Assembly (NCBI GenBank): GCA_024226735.1
Contig: JAAELL010000610.1
Location: 1 to 61,512 of the forward strand
Length of the DNA: 61,512 nucleotides
Direction of reading: 5' to 3'
Origin: a bacterium
Lineage (GTDB): Bacteria; Planctomycetota; UBA1135; GCA-002686595
This document shows, piece after piece, positions 8,765 to 16,874 of the stretch. Within the stretch, counting starts at the first letter, position 1; every line of letters begins with the position of its first letter. Position numbers and translations under genes: made by a program. Under the pieces are notes generated by a model. The model searched no databases. It was not told where the DNA came from and was given only the letters and a program-made list of their open reading frames with translations.

Positions 8765-8947
8765 CTAGTGGTGTGATGCAGACAGTTGCGGTCTTGTCCC
8801 GAGTTCGCGGGTGCGTGCCACAAGGCCGGCGACGACGCAACTTCGCTGCCAATACGGTGATAGTGGGATTGGTCGCAGGAGCCGCAACGCCGTGGCGCGT
8901 GCATGCGGGCCCGGATACGACTGCGAATGTCTGCATCACACCACTAG
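8765..8947 (+). repeat. CTAG-bounded palindromic element, type B, long form
   Basis: This 183-bp element lies between the two beta-helix paralogues. It runs from CTAGTGGTGTGATGCAGAC to GTCTGCATCACACCACTAG. The first 20 bp of each arm pair perfectly and the next 17 pair with mismatches, several of which would be G-U pairs in RNA of this strand. The core resembles that of the type A elements (CGACGACGC, ACTTCGCTGC, AGGAGCCGCAACGC). Its right CTAG supplies the TAG stop codon of the gene at 8944. No protein is encoded. Confidence 0.85.
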
Positions 8948-10239
8948 AAACTGGAATCGAGCACCGTCACGACGGCGGGCCCGGTGAGGAAGAGCTCGCC
9001 GCCCGTCGAGCGCGCGTACGCCTGCACGTGCCAGGTCGTCGTCTCGAACGGCATCTGGTACGGGGCATGCTTCGCATAGACGACACTGCCCGATGCGTCG
9101 ATCGTGCCGACGACGAAGCGCGGAAGCGCGAAACTCGTCCCGACCATCAGAGGCCCATGCAGCCTCGCATCGAAGAGCTGGCGCGCATCGGTCGCCGCCA
9201 TGGCGAACACGAGGTCGCCGACCTCCCCGCGCACCGTGAAGGCGAGCGGGTCGGCCTCGGTCACGAGCGCGGGCGCCGTGAGGTGGCGCGCGTCGCCGGT
9301 GAGCGCGTCCCAGGTCGCGCCCCCGATGAGCCGCACCGATTGTCCAGGATGACCCGGCCCGCCCATGCCGCCGCCGAAACCGCCGCTCCCGGGCGTCAGC
9401 AATTCGTCGAGCGTCCGCACGACGCTGGCTACGGCGTGGATGGCGTCGCCGCCCGGCCCTCCGTCGCCGCCGTAGTAGAAAGGAAAGTCGCCATCGCCCC
9501 CGTTGCCGCCGGCGCCGCCCGCAAGCAACGTGCCTGCGATGTACACCGTCGAGTCGAGCGTGTACATGCCGTGTCCGCCAGCGCCCCCGTAGGTGTCGGT
9601 CGTGTCGTACGAGCCGCCGCCATGGCCGCCGGACAGATTGGATTCGAACAGCGCGACGGTGGAGTCGACCGCCGACAGGGCACTCGCGCCGTCCCCGACG
9701 TAGTAGTCGGTGTCCTCGCAGCCGATCGACGCGCCCGAGCCCGCCTGGAGGGTGCACCCCGCGAAGCTGACGTCGCTCGAGTCGAGCACGCGCACCGCCG
9801 CCCAGCCGTTTCCGTAGCCGGGCGGCTCCGGGATGCTGCCCTGCAGCCCGTACTGTCCGACGAACTGACTGTCCTGGAACCGCACGGCACCGTCGCAACC
9901 AACGACCAGCGCCCCTTCGGACTCGTTGCCGGTCGACTGCAGACCGTAGATCGAAACGCTCTGGTCGGCGCCGAGGTTCATGACCCGGTAGGCGCCCGAG
10001 ATCTGGACGCTGCCCCCGATCACGGCGGCGATCGAGAGCGCCTTGCCGTTCACCTGGAAGATCTCGTACGAGCCCGGCCAGACGCGGATCACATCGCCAT
10101 CCGCGGCGGCTTGAACCGCGGCCTGGATCTGATCGTAGTCCGGCGCGGGACCGCGAACGTCGAGGACGTCGGCGGCGGCTACCGCCGTCAGGAGCGGGGC
10201 GAGCGGGGCGAGCGACAAAACACGGTGCGGGATGATCAT
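8944..10239 (-). CDS. Secreted right-handed beta-helix protein, copy 2
   Basis: This 431-residue paralogue of the gene at 7427 has the same plan: signal peptide (about 1-22, ending AVAA), a helix-forming region starting DVLDVRGPAPDYDQIQAAV, a glycine-rich stretch (GGHGGGS, GGDGGPGGDA) and a C-terminal beta domain ending VVTVLDSSF. A strong AAGGAG ribosome binding site precedes the ATG at 10239. The stop codon TAG is formed by the terminus of the palindromic element at 8765-8947, so the element abuts the gene exactly. The tandem arrangement points to local duplication followed by divergence. The ligand or role of the protein is unknown. Confidence 0.75.
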   Translation of the reverse strand: MIIPHRVLSLAPLAPLLTAVAAADVLDVRGPAPDYDQIQAAVQAAADGDVIRVWPGSYEIFQVNGKALSIAAVIGGSVQISGAYRVMNLGADQSVSIYGLQSTGNESEGALVVGCDGAVRFQDSQFVGQYGLQGSIPEPPGYGNGWAAVRVLDSSDVSFAGCTLQAGSGASIGCEDTDYYVGDGASALSAVDSTVALFESNLSGGHGGGSYDTTDTYGGAGGHGMYTLDSTVYIAGTLLAGGAGGNGGDGDFPFYYGGDGGPGGDAIHAVASVVRTLDELLTPGSGGFGGGMGGPGHPGQSVRLIGGATWDALTGDARHLTAPALVTEADPLAFTVRGEVGDLVFAMAATDARQLFDARLHGPLMVGTSFALPRFVVGTIDASGSVVYAKHAPYQMPFETTTWHVQAYARSTGGELFLTGPAVVTVLDSSF

Positions 10240-10378
10240 GGCAGCTCCTTCTCGAAGTCGGACCTCTCCTTACAGGTACCGGCAAACCGCCTTCGTCGCT
10301 CGAAAAAACGCCTTCTCGCCACGCCTGGGCCAGAGCCGTGGACAGGCTGGCGCCGGACCCTCATCCTCTTGTCCCCCG

Positions 10379-11947
10379 ATGCCCAGCCCCAAGTCTCGAT
10401 CCTGGCTCCTCCTCCTGGCGTGGACCGCCGGCTGCGGCGCGCTCCCCCGATCCGAGCCCGCGGACGCCACCCAGGCCGCGTTGACGCGTGTGCGGGAGGC
10501 GCTCGGCACGGAGCAGGCCGCGACGGTGGCGCTGCGCGGCCACGTTGCGGGCAACCAGGCGGGCACGACCTTCGAAGACGTCTACGACTCCGGCGGCCCG
10601 TTCCGGCGAACCGTTGCGTCGAACCTCGCGGTCGTGACAGGCCACGACGGCGAGACGACGTGGAAGCTCGACGCGCACGGGGCTCAGAGACCGCTCGCCC
10701 TCGGCTCGGCAGCCGACGTGCGCTACCACGCGTGGCTGGAGGGAGGTGCTTGGGCCGACCCTGAGCTCGACGCCTTCGAGGTGCGCGTGATTGAGGACGA
10801 AGAGGTCGACGACATCGTGCTCGAGGTGCGCGGCACGGACGGACACTTCCGCGCACGGGTCACGGTCGACGCCGAGACCGCCCTGCCCGAGACCATCGAG
10901 CGCACGAGCGAACACGGCCGCCAGAGCACGCGGTTCGGCGATTGGCGCACGGTCGGAGGGCGGCGCTTCCCCTTCGAGATCGAGCACGAGTCGCCCGCCG
11001 GCAACGCCCTGCGATACGTCGTCAGCGAGGCCGAGGTGCTGCAAGACGGCGATGAGCTGTTCGAACCGTCCGCGCACGCGCCGACCGACACGCGCTTCCA
11101 CCCCGAGCGGCGCGCGCGGATCCCCGCGCGACAACTCGCGACCGGACACATCGTCGTGCAGGCCAGGCTCGACGACCTCGCGCCCGTCTGGTTCCTGCTC
11201 GACACCGGCGCCGGACGCAACTTGCTTCACGACGAGCTCTCGAACGAGCTCGGCTGGTCGCCGCTCGGTCAGGCGCTCGTGTCGGGAACGGGCGGGCAGG
11301 TCGTCGCGCCGATCCTGGGCGGCGGACGGCTCGACGTCGGGCGCGCGAGCATCGAAGGTTTGCCCTGGATCGAGCTCGACCTCGACTTCCTCGAGAAGCG
11401 CCTCGGGATCCCCTTGGGTGGAGTCCTCGGCTACGACGTCTTCGCGCGCGCAGTCGTCGAGATCGACTGGGCCCTGGGAACGGTGGGCGTGCACGACCCG
11501 GCGCGCTACCCCGCTCCCGACGAGACGTGGCTCGAGCTCCTGTTCGACGACACCGCGCCGTGCGTTCAGGCGAGCTTCGCGCCGGGCCGCGAGGGCTGGT
11601 TCCGCCTCGACACGGGCTCGGACGACACTGTGGCTTTCCATACCTCGACCGTGAAGAAGCTCGGTCTCGGAGCGCGGATCGACGGCGCTCGCCCGGTACG
11701 TGTCGAGGGCGTGGGCGGCGAGACCGTGGGAAGCCGCGGCAGGCTCGACTGGTTCGAGCTCGGCGCGCTGCGCTTCCACGCGCCGCGGGTGACGCTGGTC
11801 GAGGACGGCTGGGGAGCGCTCGACGATCCCTACCTCGCCGGCAACCTCGGCACGGGCTTTCTGAGGCGCGCCCGGATCGTGTTGCACTACCCCGCGCGGC
11901 GCGTGCAGATCACGGAGGTGGAAGAACTGAGCCTCCTGATCCGCTAG
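10379..11947 (+). CDS. Lipoprotein with two retropepsin-like aspartic protease domains
   Basis: The 522-residue product begins with a lipoprotein signal ending in a TAGC lipobox (C19), so it should be membrane-anchored outside the cytoplasm. Residues 25-235 form a lipoprotein-like beta domain (DGETTWKLDAHG, TRFGDWRTVGGRRFPFEIE). Two clan-AA aspartic protease units follow: the first has FLLDTGAG with the catalytic-type D275, the second FRLDTGSDD with D411. Each also has a hydrophobic-Gly block near its end (GVLGYDVF, GNLGTGF). Retropepsin-like enzymes need two such lobes, so the pair could form one active site within a single chain. The PDZ domain often found in related bacterial proteins is absent. 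Substrate unknown. Confidence 0.75.
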   Translation: MPSPKSRSWLLLLAWTAGCGALPRSEPADATQAALTRVREALGTEQAATVALRGHVAGNQAGTTFEDVYDSGGPFRRTVASNLAVVTGHDGETTWKLDAHGAQRPLALGSAADVRYHAWLEGGAWADPELDAFEVRVIEDEEVDDIVLEVRGTDGHFRARVTVDAETALPETIERTSEHGRQSTRFGDWRTVGGRRFPFEIEHESPAGNALRYVVSEAEVLQDGDELFEPSAHAPTDTRFHPERRARIPARQLATGHIVVQARLDDLAPVWFLLDTGAGRNLLHDELSNELGWSPLGQALVSGTGGQVVAPILGGGRLDVGRASIEGLPWIELDLDFLEKRLGIPLGGVLGYDVFARAVVEIDWALGTVGVHDPARYPAPDETWLELLFDDTAPCVQASFAPGREGWFRLDTGSDDTVAFHTSTVKKLGLGARIDGARPVRVEGVGGETVGSRGRLDWFELGALRFHAPRVTLVEDGWGALDDPYLAGNLGTGFLRRARIVLHYPARRVQITEVEELSLLIR

Positions 11948-11957
11948 TCTCCGCCCC

Positions 11958-13145
11958 GTGAACATTCTATTCCTGTCCCAGCGGGTCCCCTACCCGCCCA
12001 ACCGCGGCGACAAGATCACGACGTGGCAGCTGATCAAGCGCATGCGCCGCGAGCACGACGTACGCGTCATCGCCTTCGCCCACGACGATGGGGACATGAG
12101 TGCCGCGCAGGAGCTGCGCGGCATGGGGATCGAGACGACCGTGGTCCGGCACGAAGAGCGCAAGAAGAAGATGCTCGCGCTGCCGCTCTTGCTGACCTCG
12201 AAGCCCTTGACATTGGGCGTCTTCGGCTCGCGCGAGCTGCAGGAAGCCGTCGATCAGAACCTCGGTTGGGCCGATGCCGCGTACGCCTACTCGTCGTCGA
12301 TGGGCGCTTTCCTCGTCGACCGCGACACGCCCTGGATCATGCACTTCGCCGAGCTCGACTCGGACAAGTGGCTGCAATACGCCAAGCGCACGAGCTTTCC
12401 AATGAGCCGCGTCTACAAGCGCGAGTGGCGCACGCTGCTCGAGTTCGAACGACGCGTCGCGGCCAGGACGGTCACGAACGTGTTCTGCACGCCGCTCGAA
12501 GAACGCATCTTCCAGGACCAGATTCCCGGCCGCCCGTCCGTCGTCCTGCGCAATGGCGTCGACCTCGAGTTCTTCCACCCCACTCCCGAAGCCTCGGAGG
12601 CCGGTCACCTCGTGTTCACGGGCGTGATGGACTACCTTCCGAACATCGACGGCTGCACGTGGTTCGCCCACGAGATCCTGCCGATCATCCGCGGTGAGTT
12701 CCCGGACGCGAAGTTCACGATCATCGGTTCGCGCCCGACGCCCGAAGTCGGGAAGCTGGGCGAGATCCCCGGCGTGACCGTCACCGGCTTCGTCGACGAC
12801 ACGCGCGACTGGCTGCGCCGCGGCGCGGTGAGCGTCGCGCCCCTGCGCATCGCGCGCGGGATCCAGAACAAGGTGCTCGAAGCGCTCGCCATGGGGCTGC
12901 CCGTCGTCGGCACCGAGAGCGCCACGCAGGGCGTCGAAGGCCAGCCTGGCCGCGACTTCCTCGTCGCCGAGACGCCAGAGGCCATCGCCGCGCACGTGCG
13001 CGACTTGCTGCGCGATCAAGGCGCCGCGCGCAAGCTGGGCGCCGCCGGCCGCCGCTTCGTCGAGGACACCTACGACTGGGAGGTCGTCTTCGATCCGCTC
13101 GACGCCATTCTCTCTTCCTGTCTGACGACCACGCCTGTGTCATGA
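11958..13145 (+). CDS. Group 4 glycosyltransferase, PEP-CTERM/EpsH-associated sugar transferase type
   Basis: The 395-residue protein begins NILFLSQRVPYPPNRGDKI, the N-terminal signature of the sugar transferase family (TIGR03087) linked to exosortase/PEP-CTERM exopolysaccharide loci. The second Rossmann lobe has VLRNGVDLEFF, FTGVMDYLPN and the donor-binding region APLRIARGIQNKVLEALAMGLPVV of GT4 enzymes. It should add a sugar to an exported glycan or lipid carrier at the inner membrane face. The start is a GTG at 11958. Its stop overlaps the next gene's ATG by 4 bp. I see no exosortase gene in the window, so involvement in that pathway is only suggested. Confidence 0.82.
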   Translation: MNILFLSQRVPYPPNRGDKITTWQLIKRMRREHDVRVIAFAHDDGDMSAAQELRGMGIETTVVRHEERKKKMLALPLLLTSKPLTLGVFGSRELQEAVDQNLGWADAAYAYSSSMGAFLVDRDTPWIMHFAELDSDKWLQYAKRTSFPMSRVYKREWRTLLEFERRVAARTVTNVFCTPLEERIFQDQIPGRPSVVLRNGVDLEFFHPTPEASEAGHLVFTGVMDYLPNIDGCTWFAHEILPIIRGEFPDAKFTIIGSRPTPEVGKLGEIPGVTVTGFVDDTRDWLRRGAVSVAPLRIARGIQNKVLEALAMGLPVVGTESATQGVEGQPGRDFLVAETPEAIAAHVRDLLRDQGAARKLGAAGRRFVEDTYDWEVVFDPLDAILSSCLTTTPVS

Positions 13146-13834
13146 GCCACGACAAGATCTCGGAGACGTTCGATGCCTGGGCCGAGGCCGGCCGCGCGGA
13201 AGGGATGGAGGAAGGCCACGGCGACGTCGTGCGCCAGGTGCTCGCCCAGATCGAGGTCAAGCCTGGCATGCAGTGCCTCGACCTCGGCTGCGGCAACGGC
13301 TGGGCGACGCGCATTCTCGGCCAGTCGGCGCCGGGAGCGGGCGCCGTCGGTGTCGACGTCTCCGCCAAGATGATCGCGCGCGCCGAGGAGCTGTCCGATT
13401 GGACGTCGCGGGCGCGCTACGAGGTCGGCCGTTTCGAGGAGCTCGACTTCCCCGACGCGAAGTTCGACCGCGCGTTTTCGATGGAGGCGATCTACTACGC
13501 CATCGACCTCGAGCAGGCCCTCTCCGAGCTCTTCCGCGTGTTGAAGCAGGCTGGTACGGCCGACATCCTCGTCGATCGCTTCAAGGAGTCCGTGCACACG
13601 GCGGGCTGGGACAGCCTGCTCGGCGTCGCGATGCACTTCCTGGCGGAAGCGGAGTGGCACTCCGCGTTCGAGAACGCCGGATTCTCCAGCGTATCGACCC
13701 GGCGCGTGATCGACTCTCGCGGCCCCGGCGACGAAGCGTCGTTCGAACCGAGCGCGCACGCGGAAGATTGGAAGACGCGCGTCGAGCTGCACGAGGCGGG
13801 GACGCTGTGGATCCACGGGGAGAAGGACGGGTAA
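13142..13834 (+). CDS. Class I SAM-dependent methyltransferase
   Basis: The 230-residue protein has the SAM-binding motif LDLGCGNGWATR near residues 42-53 and the acidic motif II (VGVDVS). The C-terminal part (FLAEAEWHSAFENAGF) is typical of small-molecule methyltransferases. It starts at the ATG overlapping the glycosyltransferase stop (ATGA), so the two are translationally coupled and it may methylate the product of the same glycan pathway. Substrate cannot be told from the sequence. Confidence 0.85.
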   Translation: MSHDKISETFDAWAEAGRAEGMEEGHGDVVRQVLAQIEVKPGMQCLDLGCGNGWATRILGQSAPGAGAVGVDVSAKMIARAEELSDWTSRARYEVGRFEELDFPDAKFDRAFSMEAIYYAIDLEQALSELFRVLKQAGTADILVDRFKESVHTAGWDSLLGVAMHFLAEAEWHSAFENAGFSSVSTRRVIDSRGPGDEASFEPSAHAEDWKTRVELHEAGTLWIHGEKDG

Positions 13835-13841
13835 GGTTCCG

Positions 13842-16115
13842 TCAATCGTCGTCCAGGATCGACAGCAAGTAAGCAGCGCGGTCGCCGCGCCGCGCGTTTG
13901 TCGGCGCGCCTAGCACGATCCCGGCGGTCTCGTCCGCTTCGGGGTCCGCGTCATCGACGATCGCAACCTGCACGACGCCCGAGGTGTTGCCGACTGGAAT
14001 CACGAGCGGACTCGGCGTCACGAAGAACCAATCGGTCGGGAAATCCGCTGTGCCCGCTTCGCCGAAGGGCAGCGTCACGTCTTCGTGATAGGGCCACGAG
14101 AGCTCGACCGCCACGTCGAAGACAATCGACTCCTCCTCGACCGATGCGCACGCAACGGCGAAGGAGACAAACGGACGCGGATCGGCGCTGAAGGTGACCG
14201 AGACCGCGTCCGAAGTGTTCGACGTCGGCGCGGGGTTCGCGTCGCGATACCAGCTCTGAAAGTTCCACGTCTCGCCCAACTCGATCACCTGTCCCGAAGG
14301 TAGGCTCGTGAAGTCGGGCGCGAAGTGGAATTCGCCCGCCGCGCCGGAATCGAGAATGTCCCCGGCGAAGCGCACGATCGGCAGGTCGAGGCAGAGGTTG
14401 CCTTGGCTCCCGCCGAACAGCGGCACGAAGCCGGCGAGCTGCGACATCAGGAAGTAGCCGAAGCGATTGGGCGGAAGGCCCGTCACGTGGAATTCGAGCG
14501 TCTCGACACCGACCGCCGGAAAGCCCGTCAACGAGAGCAGCGCAGGCACGCCCGCCGAGTTCGGATTGGCAACGCAGTAGTTCGGCGGGGTGCACGCGTC
14601 GAGAATCCCATCGCCGTTGACGTCGTCGGCGAGGCCGACAGCCAATTCGTACACGTCCGGGATGCCGTTCTGATCGCAGTCGTCCGAGGCAACCTCGGCG
14701 ATGCCGTGCGCCCGTCGCATCAGGTCGACATCGCGCCATTCACCGGTCGACGCGTCGACGATTCCGAAGTCCGTCTCGCCGACGTTGTCCGGTTCGCCGG
14801 GTCTCCAGTTCGTGTAGGGCGAAGGCTCTCCACTCGTCCAAACCCACGTCCCCTCGTTGTGCACGTCGGTGTAGCCCACGAACGAATCGACCCAACCGAA
14901 CGTCGTGCGCAACCAGTCGTTCTCCGCCGCCGACCGGATCGTCGCCAAATGCCCACCCCATGAGTTGGCGAGGAGTTCGGCCTCGAGCCAGTCCATCCGG
15001 CCCGTACGTTTGTACCAGTGCGCGTTCACCGGTGATTGCGCCCATTGCGCACCGTTGTGCAACAGTGTCAGGTCCTGATGCGCGAGCGCTGCATCGAGGC
15101 TGCCGTCCGAGTCGAAGTCGGCGACCGTGATCCACCCCCTTCCGCCAGCAACGACGGACGGAGAGCTGAGCCCTCCCTGGCCGTCGCCGAGGTAGACCTG
15201 GAGATCGCTCGATGGGCAGTTCGTGTGCGCCAAGAGGTCCAAGTGTCCGTCCCCGTCGACGTCTGCTGCCACGAGGTCGTGATACTGGTGGAAGTCGAGG
15301 GAGTAGATCCGCGTGAAGTCGCCCGTTCCATCTCCTCGGTAGAAGTGCAGCGCGCCGATGCAGTCGTCCGCAACGAAGAAGTCCAAGTGCACGTCCTCAT
15401 CGAAGTCGCCGACGACGACGCCTTTGGGGTAATCGCCTTGCGAGCTGAACGTCTCGGCCAATGCGAAGCCGTTCGGACCTCCCAAGAGAACGGTCACATT
15501 GCTCTGGAAGAAGAGCGCGTGCGTAATGACGAGGTCGAGCCAACCGTCCTCATCGAAGTCACCCGCGTCTACGCCATTCGCGTTGAATCCGGCCGGATAC
15601 GTGCCAACGAAGGCGAACGCGCCGCTGCCATCTCCGCGCAGGAGGTGCACGACGTCGAGAGTCGGCACCGCGACATCTACGATTCCGTCATTGTCGAAAT
15701 CACGTGCGATCAACCAAGGCGAAGGACCGGGGGTGATCGATTGGACAGGAGCCGAGAACCCACCCTGCCCATCGGATAGGTACGCGAGGATCGAGTGGCT
15801 CAGCTTGACCAGGATGTCGTCGATGCAATCGCGGTTGACATCGACCACCTCGACCGCACGCGCAGGGCCCGCGGCCAGCGTGGCCTCCGGTTCCAAGCCG
15901 CCGTGTCCATCGCCCCAGTAGATCGACACTTCGCTCGCGAAGCTGCTCACGACGACGACGTCGGGATGCCCGTCCAGGTTCATGTCTCCGCTCGCGACCG
16001 CAGACGCGAAGCTGGATGCGCCGTATGGAAGTGCAACGGGCGGATCGAACGACCAGGTCTGCGCGAACCCGAGCCCGGTCGTGAAGCAGGCGATAGCGAA
16101 CCAACACATCTTCAT
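13842..16115 (-). CDS. Mosaic secreted protein: FG-GAP repeats, C-type lectin, planctomycete domain, Calx-beta
   Basis: The 757-residue product starts with a signal peptide (MKMCWFAIACFTTGLGFAQ). Residues about 20-370 are FG-GAP/VCBS-type repeats, seen as recurring DVNRDCIDDI, DFDNDGIVDVA and DFDEDGWLDL calcium-binding loops of a beta-propeller. Residues about 375-490 form a C-type lectin-like domain (GGHLATIRSAAEN, TNWRPGEPDN). A calcium-binding linker follows (DCDQNGIPDVYE, DVNGDGILDAC), then the C-terminal domain shared with the gene at 6104 (NRFGYFL, GSQGNLCL, TWNFQSWYRDANP) and a final Calx-beta domain. It is probably a calcium-dependent adhesive or glycan-binding surface protein. The ATG at 16115 has a GGAGG ribosome binding site; an upstream in-frame ATG at 16205 lacks a signal peptide. 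Confidence 0.8.
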   Translation of the reverse strand: MKMCWFAIACFTTGLGFAQTWSFDPPVALPYGASSFASAVASGDMNLDGHPDVVVVSSFASEVSIYWGDGHGGLEPEATLAAGPARAVEVVDVNRDCIDDILVKLSHSILAYLSDGQGGFSAPVQSITPGPSPWLIARDFDNDGIVDVAVPTLDVVHLLRGDGSGAFAFVGTYPAGFNANGVDAGDFDEDGWLDLVITHALFFQSNVTVLLGGPNGFALAETFSSQGDYPKGVVVGDFDEDVHLDFFVADDCIGALHFYRGDGTGDFTRIYSLDFHQYHDLVAADVDGDGHLDLLAHTNCPSSDLQVYLGDGQGGLSSPSVVAGGRGWITVADFDSDGSLDAALAHQDLTLLHNGAQWAQSPVNAHWYKRTGRMDWLEAELLANSWGGHLATIRSAAENDWLRTTFGWVDSFVGYTDVHNEGTWVWTSGEPSPYTNWRPGEPDNVGETDFGIVDASTGEWRDVDLMRRAHGIAEVASDDCDQNGIPDVYELAVGLADDVNGDGILDACTPPNYCVANPNSAGVPALLSLTGFPAVGVETLEFHVTGLPPNRFGYFLMSQLAGFVPLFGGSQGNLCLDLPIVRFAGDILDSGAAGEFHFAPDFTSLPSGQVIELGETWNFQSWYRDANPAPTSNTSDAVSVTFSADPRPFVSFAVACASVEEESIVFDVAVELSWPYHEDVTLPFGEAGTADFPTDWFFVTPSPLVIPVGNTSGVVQVAIVDDADPEADETAGIVLGAPTNARRGDRAAYLLSILDDD

Positions 16116-16227
16116 CGAGGATCCTCCGTACATCCACAAGCGTACAGGGTTGTCGACGAGGCGTCGGAAGGGCGCCGCCGATGAGCCTTCACACAGCGCG
16201 GACACCGCCCCGGGGTCGAGTCCCGCC

Positions 16228-16791
16228 CTAATCGCGCCCCACCGGCAGCACCGCCAGCGTCACGTGCGTGAACTCCTTCACGCGCGGATCGTCGTTCTCG
16301 ACCAGGAACCGCTCGAGCTCCTCGATCCGCCGCTCGAGCTCGATCTTGCTCTTGGTGCTGAGCCGGCTGTGGTGGTGGTGCAGCGACAGGCCGCGCACGC
16401 GCCGCGCGTTTCCGCGGCGCTCGAGGGCGTCGAGGTAGAGGCGCTCCACCATTCGTAGACGCGAGCGCACCGTGCGGGCGAGCTCCTTCAGGAACGCCGG
16501 CTTCGCGTTGCCTGAATCGAGCACGACCTCGCTCCCGGCGAGCTCATAGACGACCTCGTCGCGACCGCCGGTGCTGCGCCGCTCCTGTTCGACGAGGACA
16601 CCGGCCTTCTTCAGGTTGCGCACGTGGTAGTAGAGCGAGCCCGCTGGGACCCCGATGCGCTCGGCGAGCTCGGTCACGGTCGCGCTGCGTACTCGCTCCA
16701 TGACCGAGATGACCTGGTGCGCGACCAGGCTGGTCACCGCGCGGAGCTGGTCCGGACGGGTGAGGACGATGGGTTTCCCACGGGCGGCCAT
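16228..16791 (-). CDS. ArsR-like winged-helix transcriptional regulator
   Basis: The 187-residue protein has a winged helix-turn-helix near its N-terminus (residues about 20-80: ATVTELAERIGVPAGSLYYHVRNLKKAGVL), of the ArsR-like HTH_20 type, followed by a wing (RRSTGGRDEVVYEL). The C-terminal half is charged and probably helical (KSKIELERRIEELERFLVEND), likely for dimerisation. The start at 16791 is chosen because an upstream ATG at 16881 would run through the divergent promoter region. It is divergent from the protease gene and 10 bp from a short palindrome that may be its operator. The inducing signal is unknown. Confidence 0.8.
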   Translation of the reverse strand: MAARGKPIVLTRPDQLRAVTSLVAHQVISVMERVRSATVTELAERIGVPAGSLYYHVRNLKKAGVLVEQERRSTGGRDEVVYELAGSEVVLDSGNAKPAFLKELARTVRSRLRMVERLYLDALERRGNARRVRGLSLHHHHSRLSTKSKIELERRIEELERFLVENDDPRVKEFTHVTLAVLPVGRD

Positions 16792-16800
16792 GGATTTCAC

Positions 16801-16811
16801 CTTACTGTAAG
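16801..16811. promoter_or_regulatory. Putative operator palindrome between regulator and protease genes
   Basis: The sequence CTTACTGTAAG is a perfect 5-1-5 inverted repeat in the 83-bp divergent interval, just upstream of the regulator's start codon. Its size and position suit a winged-helix dimer that represses its own gene and perhaps the protease. This is inference from placement; no second copy was found nearby. Confidence 0.4.
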
Positions 16812-16874
16812 TGCGTGATGATTTGCAGAAAGCGCCCCCCACGATCCGCGGCCCGGACGTAGAACGCAAGTGCC

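Noticed and set aside
8626..10764. 712-residue plus-strand frame across the second beta-helix gene and the palindromic element
   Set aside because: It is the antisense of the beta-helix gene, and reads through a non-coding repeat; no domain is recognisable.
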